64,000 nucleotides of DNA, from positions 1,364,001-1,428,000 of the forward strand of contig NZ_VFMU01000001.1 of the NCBI RefSeq assembly GCF_006715225.1, given 5' to 3'. Shown piece after piece: positions 50,465 through 58,290 of this stretch; positions within the stretch are counted from its first letter, which is position 1, and each line of letters begins with the position of its first letter. The stretch is from Arthrobacter sp. SLBN-112 (GTDB lineage: Bacteria > Actinomycetota > Actinomycetes > Actinomycetales > Micrococcaceae). Below the pieces are notes generated by a model. The model was not told the origin of the DNA. It did not search any database and was given only the letters and a program-made list of their open reading frames with translations. The position numbers and the translations under genes are program-made.

Positions 50465-51486
50465 GCGCTGTCCGCTGGGGCGTGCTGACCACGGCAAGGA
50501 TCGCCCAAAACCGCTTCCTGCCTTCGATGAGCAGGGCCAGGAATGCAGTGGCGTCGGCCATCAGCAGCCCGAACGGCAAGGCCGCGGAAGTCGCTGAGCA
50601 GTTCGGCATCCCCGCAGCCTACAGTTCCCACGAGGAGCTCTTGGCGGACCCGGGCATCGAGGCCGTGTACCTTCCGTTTCCCAACGCACTGCACGCAGAC
50701 TGGATTATTGCCGCGGCTGAAGCAGGAAAAGACATCCTCTGCGAAAAGCCGCTCGTCGCCACCAGCCACGACTACCGGCGGGTGGTGGAAGCGTGCGAAC
50801 GCAACGGGGTGACCCTCATGGAGGCGTTCATGTACCGCTTCCATCCACAGCACCAGAAGGTGCGGGAGTTCATTGATTCCGGCCGGATCGGCGACCTCGT
50901 CTCCATGCACGCACGTTTCCACTTCGCCATGGACCGGACCGATGGTGAGGCCCGGCTCCAGCCGGGCATGGACGGAGGCGCCCTCAACGATGTCGGCTGC
51001 TACGCCGTGGACATCATGAACATGGTCATGGGCCGCGCCCCGGAGTCCGTCTACGCGAAAGGCACAAGCCGGACCGATCCGGTGGAAACCACCATGGCGG
51101 CCATCCTGGACTATGGCGATGTCCTGGGAACCCTGGACTGCGGCTTCGAGGGCCCCCGCACGCACACCTTCCAGGTGATCGGCACCAAAGGCCAGATCAC
51201 CCTCGACAAGGCATTCGACCCCGACCCGGGTGAGGTAGCCCGCGTCACTGTCTCCCTGCGCGATGGGCGGACAGAATCGTTCGACATCGGCGAGGACCAG
51301 TTCAAGGTGGAGATTGAAAGGTTCAGCGCCTGGGTCCGCAATTCCGGCCCGGAACTGATCCACAAGGAACTGACCGAACAGAACCTCGCCGTCCGCCTTG
51401 CCCTCCAGGAATCACTTGCCACCGGCCTGCCCCGCCCTGTCAACGAAGTACATGCGGCGGAGCACCACCTACTACAGGAGCAGTAA
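50461..51486 (+). CDS. Gfo/Idh/MocA oxidoreductase, third in locus
   Basis: A 341-residue oxidoreductase of the dihydrodiol-dehydrogenase/glucose-fructose oxidoreductase branch. The Rossmann motif is VRWGVLTTARIAQNRFLP, the catalytic EKP motif is ILCEKPLVATSHD, and MEAFMYRFHPQHQKV and GGALNDVGCYAVDIMNMVMG follow. GTG 50461 overlaps the IolE stop (GTGA). It may reduce or oxidise a keto-sugar or a different inositol isomer. It differs clearly from the two other Gfo/Idh proteins of the locus. Confidence 0.9.
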   Translation: MSAVRWGVLTTARIAQNRFLPSMSRARNAVASAISSPNGKAAEVAEQFGIPAAYSSHEELLADPGIEAVYLPFPNALHADWIIAAAEAGKDILCEKPLVATSHDYRRVVEACERNGVTLMEAFMYRFHPQHQKVREFIDSGRIGDLVSMHARFHFAMDRTDGEARLQPGMDGGALNDVGCYAVDIMNMVMGRAPESVYAKGTSRTDPVETTMAAILDYGDVLGTLDCGFEGPRTHTFQVIGTKGQITLDKAFDPDPGEVARVTVSLRDGRTESFDIGEDQFKVEIERFSAWVRNSGPELIHKELTEQNLAVRLALQESLATGLPRPVNEVHAAEHHLLQEQ

Positions 51487-52979
51487 TGACCATCATCAAC
51501 CACTTCATCAGCGGCACCGAGACCGCCGGCAGCGGCGCTGGCACCAAGCCCGTCCACAACCCCGCCACGGGTGCCGTGACCGCGGAGCTGCGTCTGGCCA
51601 GCAGCGAAGACCTGGACAAGACTGTGGCAATCGCCAAGAAGGCTGCCGAGTCCTGGGGTGACATTTCGCTGGCCAAGCGCACAGCCGTGCTGTTCAAGTT
51701 CCGCGAACTCGTGGCGGCGCACGTGGAAGAGCTCGCCCAACTGATCACAGCCGAACACGGCAAGGTCCTTAACGACGCCAAGGGCGAAATCGGCCGGGGC
51801 CTGGAGGTCATCGAGTTTGCCTGCGGCATCCCGCAATTGCTTAAGGGGGAGTACTCGGACCAGGTTTCCACCGGTATTGACGTTTTTTCGTTCCGTGAGC
51901 CGGTGGGCGTGGTTGCCGGCATCACCCCGTTCAATTTCCCGGTGATGGTGCCGCTGTGGATGGCCCCGATGGCCATCGCCACCGGCAACGCCTTCATCCT
52001 CAAGCCCTCGCATCGGGTACCGTCCGCTGCCATGCTGCTCGCGAAGCTGTGGAAGGACGCCGGATTGCCGGACGGCGTCTTCCAGGTGCTGCACGGCGAC
52101 CGTGAAGTGGTTTCGGGACTGCTGACCCACCCGGACGTGGACGCCATCTCCTTCGTCGGCTCCACCCCGGTAGCCAAGTACATCACCGAAGTTGCCACCA
52201 AGCACGGCAAGCGCGTCCAGGCACTCGGCGGGGCAAAGAACCACGCCATCGTGCTGCCCGACGCCGACCTCGACAACGCTGCCGACCACCTGGCCGCGGC
52301 CGCGTTCGGTTCCGCAGGGCAGCGCTGCATGGCCATTTCAGTCGCTGTCGCCGTCGGGGACGCCGCAGACCTCCTGGTCAAGAAGGTCGAAGAGCGGGCC
52401 TTGGACGTCAAGGTCAGGAACGGCACCGAAGCCGACGCCGATATGGGCCCGGTCATCAGCCCCGAATCCCGCGACTTCATCGTCAGGACCATCACCGAAG
52501 CCGAACAGGCCGGCGCCGCAATGGTGGTGGACGGCCGCGAGTTGGTGGTGCCCGGCCACGAGGACGGTTTTTGGGTCGGCCCCACAGTCATCGACCATGT
52601 GAAGACGGAGATGAGTGCCTACAAGGAGGAGATCTTCGGCCCTGTCCTGGTGGTGGTCCGGGTTGAAGACCTGGACGAAGGCATCAAGCTGATCAACGCC
52701 AACCCCTACGGCAATGGCACGGCCATCTTTACGTCCTCCGGTGCAGCGGCAAGGAAGTTCCAGCGCTCCGTGGACGTGGGGATGATCGGCATCAACGTGC
52801 CCCTGCCTGTGCCCGTGGCCTACTACTCCTTCGGCGGCTGGAAGGCCTCGCTGTTTGGGGACAAGCACATCTACGGGCCTGAGGGCGTCTCCTTCTACAC
52901 CCGCGGCAAAGTCGTCACGTCCCGCTGGCCGGAAACGAACCACGCCTCGGGCGCCTCATACAACTTCCCGTCGAACTAA
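51486..52979 (+). CDS. iolA: (methyl)malonate-semialdehyde dehydrogenase, CoA-acylating
   Basis: A 497-residue enzyme of the MmsA/IolA family, which converts malonate semialdehyde or methylmalonate semialdehyde with CoA and NAD+ to acetyl- or propionyl-CoA plus CO2. The Asn motif is GITPFNFPVMVPLWM. The nucleophile Cys is in FGSAGQRCMAISVAV, and GGAKNHAIVLPDADLD replaces the usual general-base Glu, as in this family. ATG 51486 overlaps the previous stop (TAATG). As the last gene of the operon it fits the final step of inositol breakdown. Confidence 0.94.
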   Translation: MTIINHFISGTETAGSGAGTKPVHNPATGAVTAELRLASSEDLDKTVAIAKKAAESWGDISLAKRTAVLFKFRELVAAHVEELAQLITAEHGKVLNDAKGEIGRGLEVIEFACGIPQLLKGEYSDQVSTGIDVFSFREPVGVVAGITPFNFPVMVPLWMAPMAIATGNAFILKPSHRVPSAAMLLAKLWKDAGLPDGVFQVLHGDREVVSGLLTHPDVDAISFVGSTPVAKYITEVATKHGKRVQALGGAKNHAIVLPDADLDNAADHLAAAAFGSAGQRCMAISVAVAVGDAADLLVKKVEERALDVKVRNGTEADADMGPVISPESRDFIVRTITEAEQAGAAMVVDGRELVVPGHEDGFWVGPTVIDHVKTEMSAYKEEIFGPVLVVVRVEDLDEGIKLINANPYGNGTAIFTSSGAAARKFQRSVDVGMIGINVPLPVPVAYYSFGGWKASLFGDKHIYGPEGVSFYTRGKVVTSRWPETNHASGASYNFPSN

Positions 52980-53002
52980 GGCTCGTCGGAAGCAGCTTGC
53001 TC

Positions 53003-53040
53003 CGTTGGCGGTCCCGGGCCCCGGTCCGGAACCGCCAACG
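53003..53040. terminator. terminator at end of cyclitol operon
   Basis: CGTTGGCGGT (53003-53012) pairs with ACCGCCAACG (53031-53040) around an 18-nt GC-rich loop, 24 bp after the iolA stop. It lies before the convergent esterase gene. Confidence 0.7.
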
Positions 53041-53078
53041 CGTGAGGGATGCAGCCGTGGCACGGCACTCCCAACTTT

Positions 53079-54638
53079 TCAATTCTCTTGCAGCGAAGCT
53101 TCCGCCTGCACTTCCGCTGCTGCGAAGAACTCCCGGATCTCCTGCCGGGGGTCGGCTTCCAGCCGGGGCTCTTCGTCGAGCACCATGGTGGTGCGCTGCG
53201 TTCCGTACTCCGGCCACGCGAGGTGTTCCGAGCCGGGCGTTCCCGTGCCTGCGAACGCTGCCCACGCCCGGCTCATGGCGTAGCTGAGCGGCTGGGGTGC
53301 CTTGCCCCGCGTGAGGAAGGCGGCCTCAGGCGCATCCAGATGCCGGAAGACGAAGGGGATCTCCAGCGCGTGACAGGCTCCCAGCTTCCCGCCCATCGCC
53401 GGGCTGCGCCACGTGAACAGGTACGCGAAGTTCCTTCCGCCGGCAGCCTCCTGGCGGGCGGCCAGGAGCCGGTTGCTGGGCTGGCGGTAGAGGGAATCGG
53501 CGATGGCCGCTTCCAAGAGCTCCTTGCCGGCCGGTTCCCTGCCCAACAGCGTGGTGAGCGCCTCTGTGTAACCGGGTGCAGCCTCAGCTGGGACCCCGGC
53601 GCCGGACAGTACGGCCGCGGCGCGGTCCGGGTACTCCGGGTCCGCCGCGGAGTCCGGGCGCATCTCGACGGCGAATGAACCCTCGTTCAGGTTGGTTCCG
53701 ATCAGCAGGTCCACGCCGCGGTTGACCCCGTTGCGGACGGCTTCCAGCGGTGGCACCGGCAGTGACGGCGTGCCCACCGTGGGCTGGAACGGCAGCGGAA
53801 CTGCGAACGACTCCTCAGCAGCACGCCTCTCCAGGGCGGCCTGGGCTTCCAGCAGCCGCTCCACCGGCAGGGTCAGCAGCTCCCTGGCGGAGGAGCCATC
53901 CAAACCGCACAATTCAAGGAATGCGGCGGTGACGTGGGCCGATTCCTCCGGCCGGCGGTAACGTTCGGCCGTGCCGCTTTGCATGATGGCCCGGCGGAAG
54001 AGCCCTTCCGACGACGGCATGCCCAGCAGGGTGCCGATGGCTGCGGCGCCGGCGGACTCGCCGAAGATCGTCACGCTGTGGGGGTCGCCGCCGAAGGCGC
54101 CGATGTTGCGGCGGACCCAGCGCAGTGCCTCCAGCTGGTCCAGCAGGGCAAGGTTGGACGAGTCCCCGTAGTCCGGCCCCAGCAGGTCCGGCAAATGCAG
54201 GAAACCCAGCGCGCCCAGGCGGTAGTTAACGGACACCAGCACCACGCCCGCCGCAGCGGCGAGCCGGGCGCCGTCGTACATTGCATCACTGTTGGCGCCC
54301 ATCAGGTACGCGCCGCCATGGATCCATACCATCACCGGCCTGGCCGGCCCATCCGTCCCGGGCGTCCAGACGTTCAGGTTGAGGCAGCCCTCTTCGCTCC
54401 AGGAGCGCGGCGTGGAGCCGGGGGGTGCAGGGGATTCGGGGTTCTGGGGCGCCGCCGGGCCAGGGGCGGTGCAATCGAGCACGCCCGTCCAGGGCAGCAC
54501 CGGCACCGGTGGCCGGAAGCGGTTGGCTCCCGACGGCGGTTCCGCGTAGGGGATGCCAAGGAACCGCTCGATGGTGGTCCCGTCAGTCTCGACGGAGCTG
54601 CCGCGGACGGATCCGTCCGGGGTGGAGAGGCGCGTCAT
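53079..54638 (-). CDS. type-B carboxylesterase
   Basis: A 519-residue alpha/beta-hydrolase of the carboxylesterase/para-nitrobenzyl esterase family. The oxyanion motif is PVMVWIHGGAYLMG, the nucleophile Ser is in TIFGESAGAAAIG, and the acid Glu and His are expected in NLNEGSFAVE and CHALEIPFVFRH. No signal peptide is present, so the enzyme is intracellular. ATG 54638 is in the usual place before the family's N-terminal strands, but no ribosome site is seen and the message may be leaderless. It diverges from the GAF-ANTAR gene. Confidence 0.92.
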   Translation of the reverse strand: MTRLSTPDGSVRGSSVETDGTTIERFLGIPYAEPPSGANRFRPPVPVLPWTGVLDCTAPGPAAPQNPESPAPPGSTPRSWSEEGCLNLNVWTPGTDGPARPVMVWIHGGAYLMGANSDAMYDGARLAAAAGVVLVSVNYRLGALGFLHLPDLLGPDYGDSSNLALLDQLEALRWVRRNIGAFGGDPHSVTIFGESAGAAAIGTLLGMPSSEGLFRRAIMQSGTAERYRRPEESAHVTAAFLELCGLDGSSARELLTLPVERLLEAQAALERRAAEESFAVPLPFQPTVGTPSLPVPPLEAVRNGVNRGVDLLIGTNLNEGSFAVEMRPDSAADPEYPDRAAAVLSGAGVPAEAAPGYTEALTTLLGREPAGKELLEAAIADSLYRQPSNRLLAARQEAAGGRNFAYLFTWRSPAMGGKLGACHALEIPFVFRHLDAPEAAFLTRGKAPQPLSYAMSRAWAAFAGTGTPGSEHLAWPEYGTQRTTMVLDEEPRLEADPRQEIREFFAAAEVQAEASLQEN

Positions 54639-54741
54639 GGTTGACAGGTTACGACACGCGCGCAGGTAGGCTGGCATCACCGTTCGGCAGTGGGCGGCCA
54701 CGGTGGTGTGGCTTTTAACTAATGTCCGGGAGGTAAGACGC

Positions 54742-55494
54742 GTGCTCAACGCCGGCGTCCCTGAAGACGAGGATTTCGCAGACGTTGCCCTGCACATCCA
54801 GGAGTCATTCCTGCAGAACCCCGAGGTTGAGGCGTTCCTCCAGGATCTGGCGTCCTACGCGGCGGCGCGGATTGGCGGCCAGGGGCACGTATGCTCCTGT
54901 GAAATCGTGGTGCTGCGGCCCAAGAAACCCGCGGCGAGCGCCGGCAGCAACCGCAGTGCACCGCTGATGTCGCAGCTGGAGTTGAGACTCGGCGACGGTC
55001 CGGGCACCACGGCCATGCGGACGGCAAAGACAGTGCTGGTTCCGGACCTGCGGCGGGAAGAGCGTTGGCCGGAATACGTCCAGGCCGTCCAGCGGCAGGG
55101 TTTCCGCTCGGTGCTGAGCATCCCGGCGTCGCTGGAGGGGGATTCGCAGGGCGTCCTCACGTTCCACTGCTCGCAGCCCCTCACCTTTGGCAGCCAGGGC
55201 ATCGATGCCGCCGAAGCGTTCGTCCGGCAGGCTTCCAAGGGCCTGGGTCTTGCCCTGCGGATGCTGAAGCTGGAAGAGACCAGGGACGGCATGAGCGCCG
55301 CCATGCAGACACGCACGGTGATCGACCTGGCAACCGGGGCCATCATGGCGCAGAACCGCTGCAGCCAGGCAACGGCGTTCAAGCTGCTGCGGGATGCCTC
55401 AAGCACCAGGAACATGAAACTCCGGGACGTTGCGGCAGCCGTTGTCGCGTCAGTGGCCGGCGCCGCGGACACCTTCACCTACTTCGACGAGTGA
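54742..55494 (+). CDS. GAF and ANTAR domain regulator, second copy
   Basis: A 250-residue protein with a GAF-like domain (about 15-165) and a C-terminal ANTAR domain (about 190-240, TVIDLATGAIMAQNRCSQAT). The GAF part lacks the long N-terminal extension of the related protein at 4817-5773; the two share the ANTAR core GxIMAQNRCS. I chose GTG 54742 with GGGAGG 8 nt upstream. ANTAR proteins act as RNA-binding antiterminators; ligand and target are unknown. Its 3' end overlaps the convergent small gene by 16 nt. Confidence 0.88.
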   Translation: MLNAGVPEDEDFADVALHIQESFLQNPEVEAFLQDLASYAAARIGGQGHVCSCEIVVLRPKKPAASAGSNRSAPLMSQLELRLGDGPGTTAMRTAKTVLVPDLRREERWPEYVQAVQRQGFRSVLSIPASLEGDSQGVLTFHCSQPLTFGSQGIDAAEAFVRQASKGLGLALRMLKLEETRDGMSAAMQTRTVIDLATGAIMAQNRCSQATAFKLLRDASSTRNMKLRDVAAAVVASVAGAADTFTYFDE

Positions 55495-55799
55495 GGATCT
55501 TTCCGCTCCGGGTCCTTCTGCTTCGGGTCGTGCCGTTCCGGCTGCCGCGCGGAAAGGGCAGAGCCGCTCAGGGGAGCCCGGAGCGGCAGGCCCTCCGCAG
55601 CGCAATGTTCATTGACAGCCTGCGCCAGCGCATCACGTTCCTTGGCTGAAAGGTGGGCCTGGCCCGAACAGTAGTCCCGGATGACGTGTTCAGAGGCGTC
55701 CCCGCCCAGCCCGGCGAACTCCAGCCACAGTTGTGCCAGGTCCAGCCGGTACTCCTTGATGACGGCACCGGTCAGGGCCTGCTGGTCCACGGCATCCAT
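55479..55799 (-). CDS. small hypothetical protein
   Basis: A 106-residue, mostly helical protein (LTGAVIKEYRLDLAQLWLEF, SAKERDALAQAVNEHCAAEG) with a highly charged, Lys/Asp/Pro-rich tail (PKQKDPERKDPHSSK). AAGGA lies 6 nt before ATG 55799, supporting a real gene. It is convergent with the GAF-ANTAR gene. I recognise no family; the compact helical core could be a regulatory or adaptor domain. Confidence 0.65.
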   Translation of the reverse strand: MDAVDQQALTGAVIKEYRLDLAQLWLEFAGLGGDASEHVIRDYCSGQAHLSAKERDALAQAVNEHCAAEGLPLRAPLSGSALSARQPERHDPKQKDPERKDPHSSK

Positions 55800-55901
55800 T
55801 GCTCATCCTTGCCTTGGTTGCAGTACTACGGTTGCGGTTCGGAGCGGCCGGCACGGTGGATGGGCAGAGATTGAGAAGTTTGAGCGGGAATTTGAGGCAT
55901 C

Positions 55902-55931
55902 CCTGCCGGGGGACCTTCGCCCCTAGGCAGG
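55902..55931 (+). other. leader hairpin before Cys-rich gene
   Basis: CCTGCC (55902-55907) and GGGG pair with CCCC and GGCAGG (55926-55931), leaving a TA bulge and a short loop. It lies 64 bp upstream of the Cys-rich gene, in the 195-bp gap after the convergent small gene. Nothing else is clear in this gap. Confidence 0.4.
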
Positions 55932-55994
55932 AAACTCCGGGAAGCGGTCCACTGAAGTGTCTGGAGCAGGCGAGGACAAGAGGAGGCATAGACC

Positions 55995-56279
55995 ATGGGC
56001 ACATGTGATGTCTGCGGCAGCAGCGAGGGCCGCATGTTTACCGTCAGTATGGGAAACCAGTCCGGCACCTTCGACAGCTTCGAATGCGCCATCCACATGA
56101 TGGCTCCCGCATGTGAGCACTGCGGCTGCCGGATCCTGGGCCATCCTGTTGAAAGCGAAGCCGGCATCTACTGTTGCCTCCATTGCGCCAGGGAAGCAGG
56201 AAATCCCCACCAGGCCGCCAAAGCCGGGCACTCCACGGTGGCGGTGCCGGCGCAGGGGACGTCAACAGGCCAAGGCTAG
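55995..56279 (+). CDS. small cysteine-rich (zinc-ribbon-like) protein
   Basis: A 94-residue protein with several metal-binding pairs: CDVCGSSEG (4-7), FECAIHM, CEHCGCRILGH (about 40-46) and YCCLHCAREAG (about 59-63). The spacing suggests one or two zinc ribbons, or a metallothionein-like cluster. GAGGAGG lies 9 nt before ATG 55995. The tail (from about 70) is low-complexity. It directly precedes a universal stress protein gene, 35 bp away, and may be part of the same stress response. Confidence 0.75.
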   Translation: MGTCDVCGSSEGRMFTVSMGNQSGTFDSFECAIHMMAPACEHCGCRILGHPVESEAGIYCCLHCAREAGNPHQAAKAGHSTVAVPAQGTSTGQG

Positions 56280-56314
56280 CCCACGTCAGATAGTCCACCA
56301 GGAAAAGGAAAACC

Positions 56315-56752
56315 GTGGCCGGTAACGGAAGCTTCAGGATCGTGGTGGGCGTGGATGGTTCCGACCAGTCCCGGTCGGCCATGGACTGGGCGATTGAGGA
56401 GTCCCGGCTCCGCAAGGGTGACGTCCAGGCGTTGACCGCATGGAGCTTCCCCTACGTCAGTGATGCACTCGGCACCGCTTGGGACTACGAGATCTTCCAG
56501 AAGGACGCGCAGGCCATCCTTGAGGCGGAGCTGGAACGCATCAAGGACCAGAGCGTACCCGTCACGGGAAAGATCGTGGAGGGCAACCCGGCGGCCGCAC
56601 TCATTGAAGCTTCCCGCGACGCGGACCTGGTGGCAGTCGGTTCCCGCGGCCATGGCGGATTCACCGGAATGCTGCTCGGTTCTGTCTCCCACCAGACCAT
56701 CCACCACGCGCACTGCCCGGTGCTGGTGATCCGCGAACCTGCCGCCGATTAG
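56315..56752 (+). CDS. universal stress protein, UspA family
   Basis: A 145-residue single-domain universal stress protein. It begins FRIVVGVDGSDQSRSAMDWA and carries the ATP-binding motif SRGHGGFTGMLLGSVS followed by HCPVLVIRE. Such proteins bind ATP and support survival under starvation or hypoxia. It starts at GTG 56315 with AAAAGGAA upstream. It is followed by a strong terminator and likely co-transcribed with the Cys-rich protein. Confidence 0.94.
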   Translation: MAGNGSFRIVVGVDGSDQSRSAMDWAIEESRLRKGDVQALTAWSFPYVSDALGTAWDYEIFQKDAQAILEAELERIKDQSVPVTGKIVEGNPAAALIEASRDADLVAVGSRGHGGFTGMLLGSVSHQTIHHAHCPVLVIREPAAD

Positions 56753-56770
56753 GTCTTTTGGGAAGAATTA

Positions 56771-56801
56771 TGGCCCGGACTCCGCAGGGAAGTCCGGGCC
56801 A
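56771..56801. terminator. terminator after Usp gene
   Basis: An 11-bp perfect stem (56771-56781 with 56791-56801) with a 9-nt loop lies 18 bp after the Usp stop and 12 bp before the convergent end of the GH1 gene. It serves both strands. Confidence 0.85.
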
Positions 56802-56812
56802 CTGAACGGAAC

Positions 56813-58072
56813 CTAGGCAGGCTGCGGCGCTTCCGCCAGGCTCTGCTGCCGTGCCAGGCTGCCCAGCCAGCGTGCGCTCTCCTTCGGCGTCCGCTCCAGG
56901 GTGGAGCGGTCGACGGCGATCAGGCCGAACTTGGGCCGGTAACCGAAGATCCACTCGAAGTTGTCGAACGCCGTCCAGGCGATGTACCCCCGCACGTCGA
57001 TGCCGTCGGCAAGGCAGGAGGCAACGCCGTCGACCGCTGCCTTCAGGTAGTCCACCCGCTGGGTGTCATCCTCGGTGGCAAGGCCGTTTTCGGTGACCAT
57101 GACGGGGATGCCGGCGATCCGGTGTGCCTCGCGGATGGTCGCTTCCAGGGCCTGGGGGTAGATCTCCTCACCCATCTGGTTGGTGGGCACGCCCTCCGGC
57201 GCCGGCGCGTGGCCGTCCGGGCCGTACACAGTGCGCCCGTAGGTCTGGATGCCCACGAAGTCATCGCCGCGGGACGCTTCGAGGAAGCGTTCGTTGACGT
57301 CGCGGCGCACCCGGTCCGCGATTTGCTCACCGCCGTCGATGGCCTGGATGTCCGAATTTGCCAGGGTCCAGCCCACCTGAAGGTCGGGGCGGTGCGCCTT
57401 GATGGCTGCCGTGGCAGCCCGGTGTGCGGCCACCTTCACCTGGAAGCCAGCCTCCGTGGAGCAGAACTGGAACGGGGCAACAGTGCTGGCGTCGACGCCC
57501 AGGCGTTCCGCGGCGGCAGCCCACATGGGCACCGAGCCGCGGTTCTCCGGTGCTTCCCCGCCGATGCCGAACGACTCAAGGAGCCAGGGAAGATTGGGCT
57601 CGTTCAGGGTACAGGCGACGCCGATCAGGTCACCCACGTGCGCCATCACCTGATCGCAGTAGCGGGCGAAGAGGTCAGGGGTCTCCTTGCCTTCCCAGCC
57701 ACCGGCCTGAAGCAGCCAGCGCGGTGAGGTGAAGTGGTGGAAGGTGACCACCGGGGTGAGGCCGTGTTCGTGGCATGCCTCCAGCACCCGCTTGTAGTGG
57801 TCCAGTTCCGCCACCGAAAAGTGGCCTCTTTCCGGCTCGATCCGGGCCCACTCAATGGAGAAGCGGTAACTGGTGAAGCCCAGCCCCGCGATCAGCGCGA
57901 TGTCCTCGCGGTAGCGGTGGTAGTGGTCCACGGCATCGCCGGAGGGCTCGGCGAAGATGGTTCCGGGCAGGTGCTCCAGGAACCAGGTATCGCTGTTGAC
58001 GTTGTTGCCTTCCACCTGGTGGCCTGCAGTGGCCACGCCCCAGAGGAAGTCGCGGGGGAACGGGTTGGTCAT
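56813..58072 (-). CDS. GH1 family glycosidase
   Basis: A 419-residue family 1 glycosidase, shorter than the usual 440-500. Acid/base Glu is in ACTLNEPNLPWLLE and the nucleophile in IPVMVTENGLATEDD. The N-terminal motif is FPRDFLWGVATAGHQVEG. The acid/base motif reads NEPN rather than the common NEPW, which marks a side branch. ATG 58072 has AAAGGAAC upstream; no signal peptide is present. It diverges from a Dpp-type importer, and a shared palindrome lies between them, so it probably processes what the importer brings in. Confidence 0.92.
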   Translation of the reverse strand: MTNPFPRDFLWGVATAGHQVEGNNVNSDTWFLEHLPGTIFAEPSGDAVDHYHRYREDIALIAGLGFTSYRFSIEWARIEPERGHFSVAELDHYKRVLEACHEHGLTPVVTFHHFTSPRWLLQAGGWEGKETPDLFARYCDQVMAHVGDLIGVACTLNEPNLPWLLESFGIGGEAPENRGSVPMWAAAAERLGVDASTVAPFQFCSTEAGFQVKVAAHRAATAAIKAHRPDLQVGWTLANSDIQAIDGGEQIADRVRRDVNERFLEASRGDDFVGIQTYGRTVYGPDGHAPAPEGVPTNQMGEEIYPQALEATIREAHRIAGIPVMVTENGLATEDDTQRVDYLKAAVDGVASCLADGIDVRGYIAWTAFDNFEWIFGYRPKFGLIAVDRSTLERTPKESARWLGSLARQQSLAEAPQPA

Positions 58073-58174
58073 GGGGTTCCTTTCGTGATGGACGCATGGA
58101 GGCGTCCCAGGCTTCGCTGCCCTGCATCCATCCTGTCGGCCCGCGTGACCGCCGCCACAATACTTTTTCAATCA

Positions 58175-58187
58175 ATGACATTGTCAT
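58175..58187. promoter_or_regulatory. palindromic operator between GH1 and importer
   Basis: ATGACATTGTCAT is a perfect 13-bp palindrome (6-bp arms around a central T) in the 218-bp divergent promoter region. It would be shared by the GH1 gene and the ABC operon. Its regulator is not encoded next to it in this window. Confidence 0.6.
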
Positions 58188-58290
58188 GTTTGGTGCAGGC
58201 GGCCCCGGCCGATTCTTGAAGGGAGCCGGGCACTTCCGGCCCCAAAAAACTCTTCCGTTGCAGTCATAGAAGAATGCGAAGGCGCACCAC

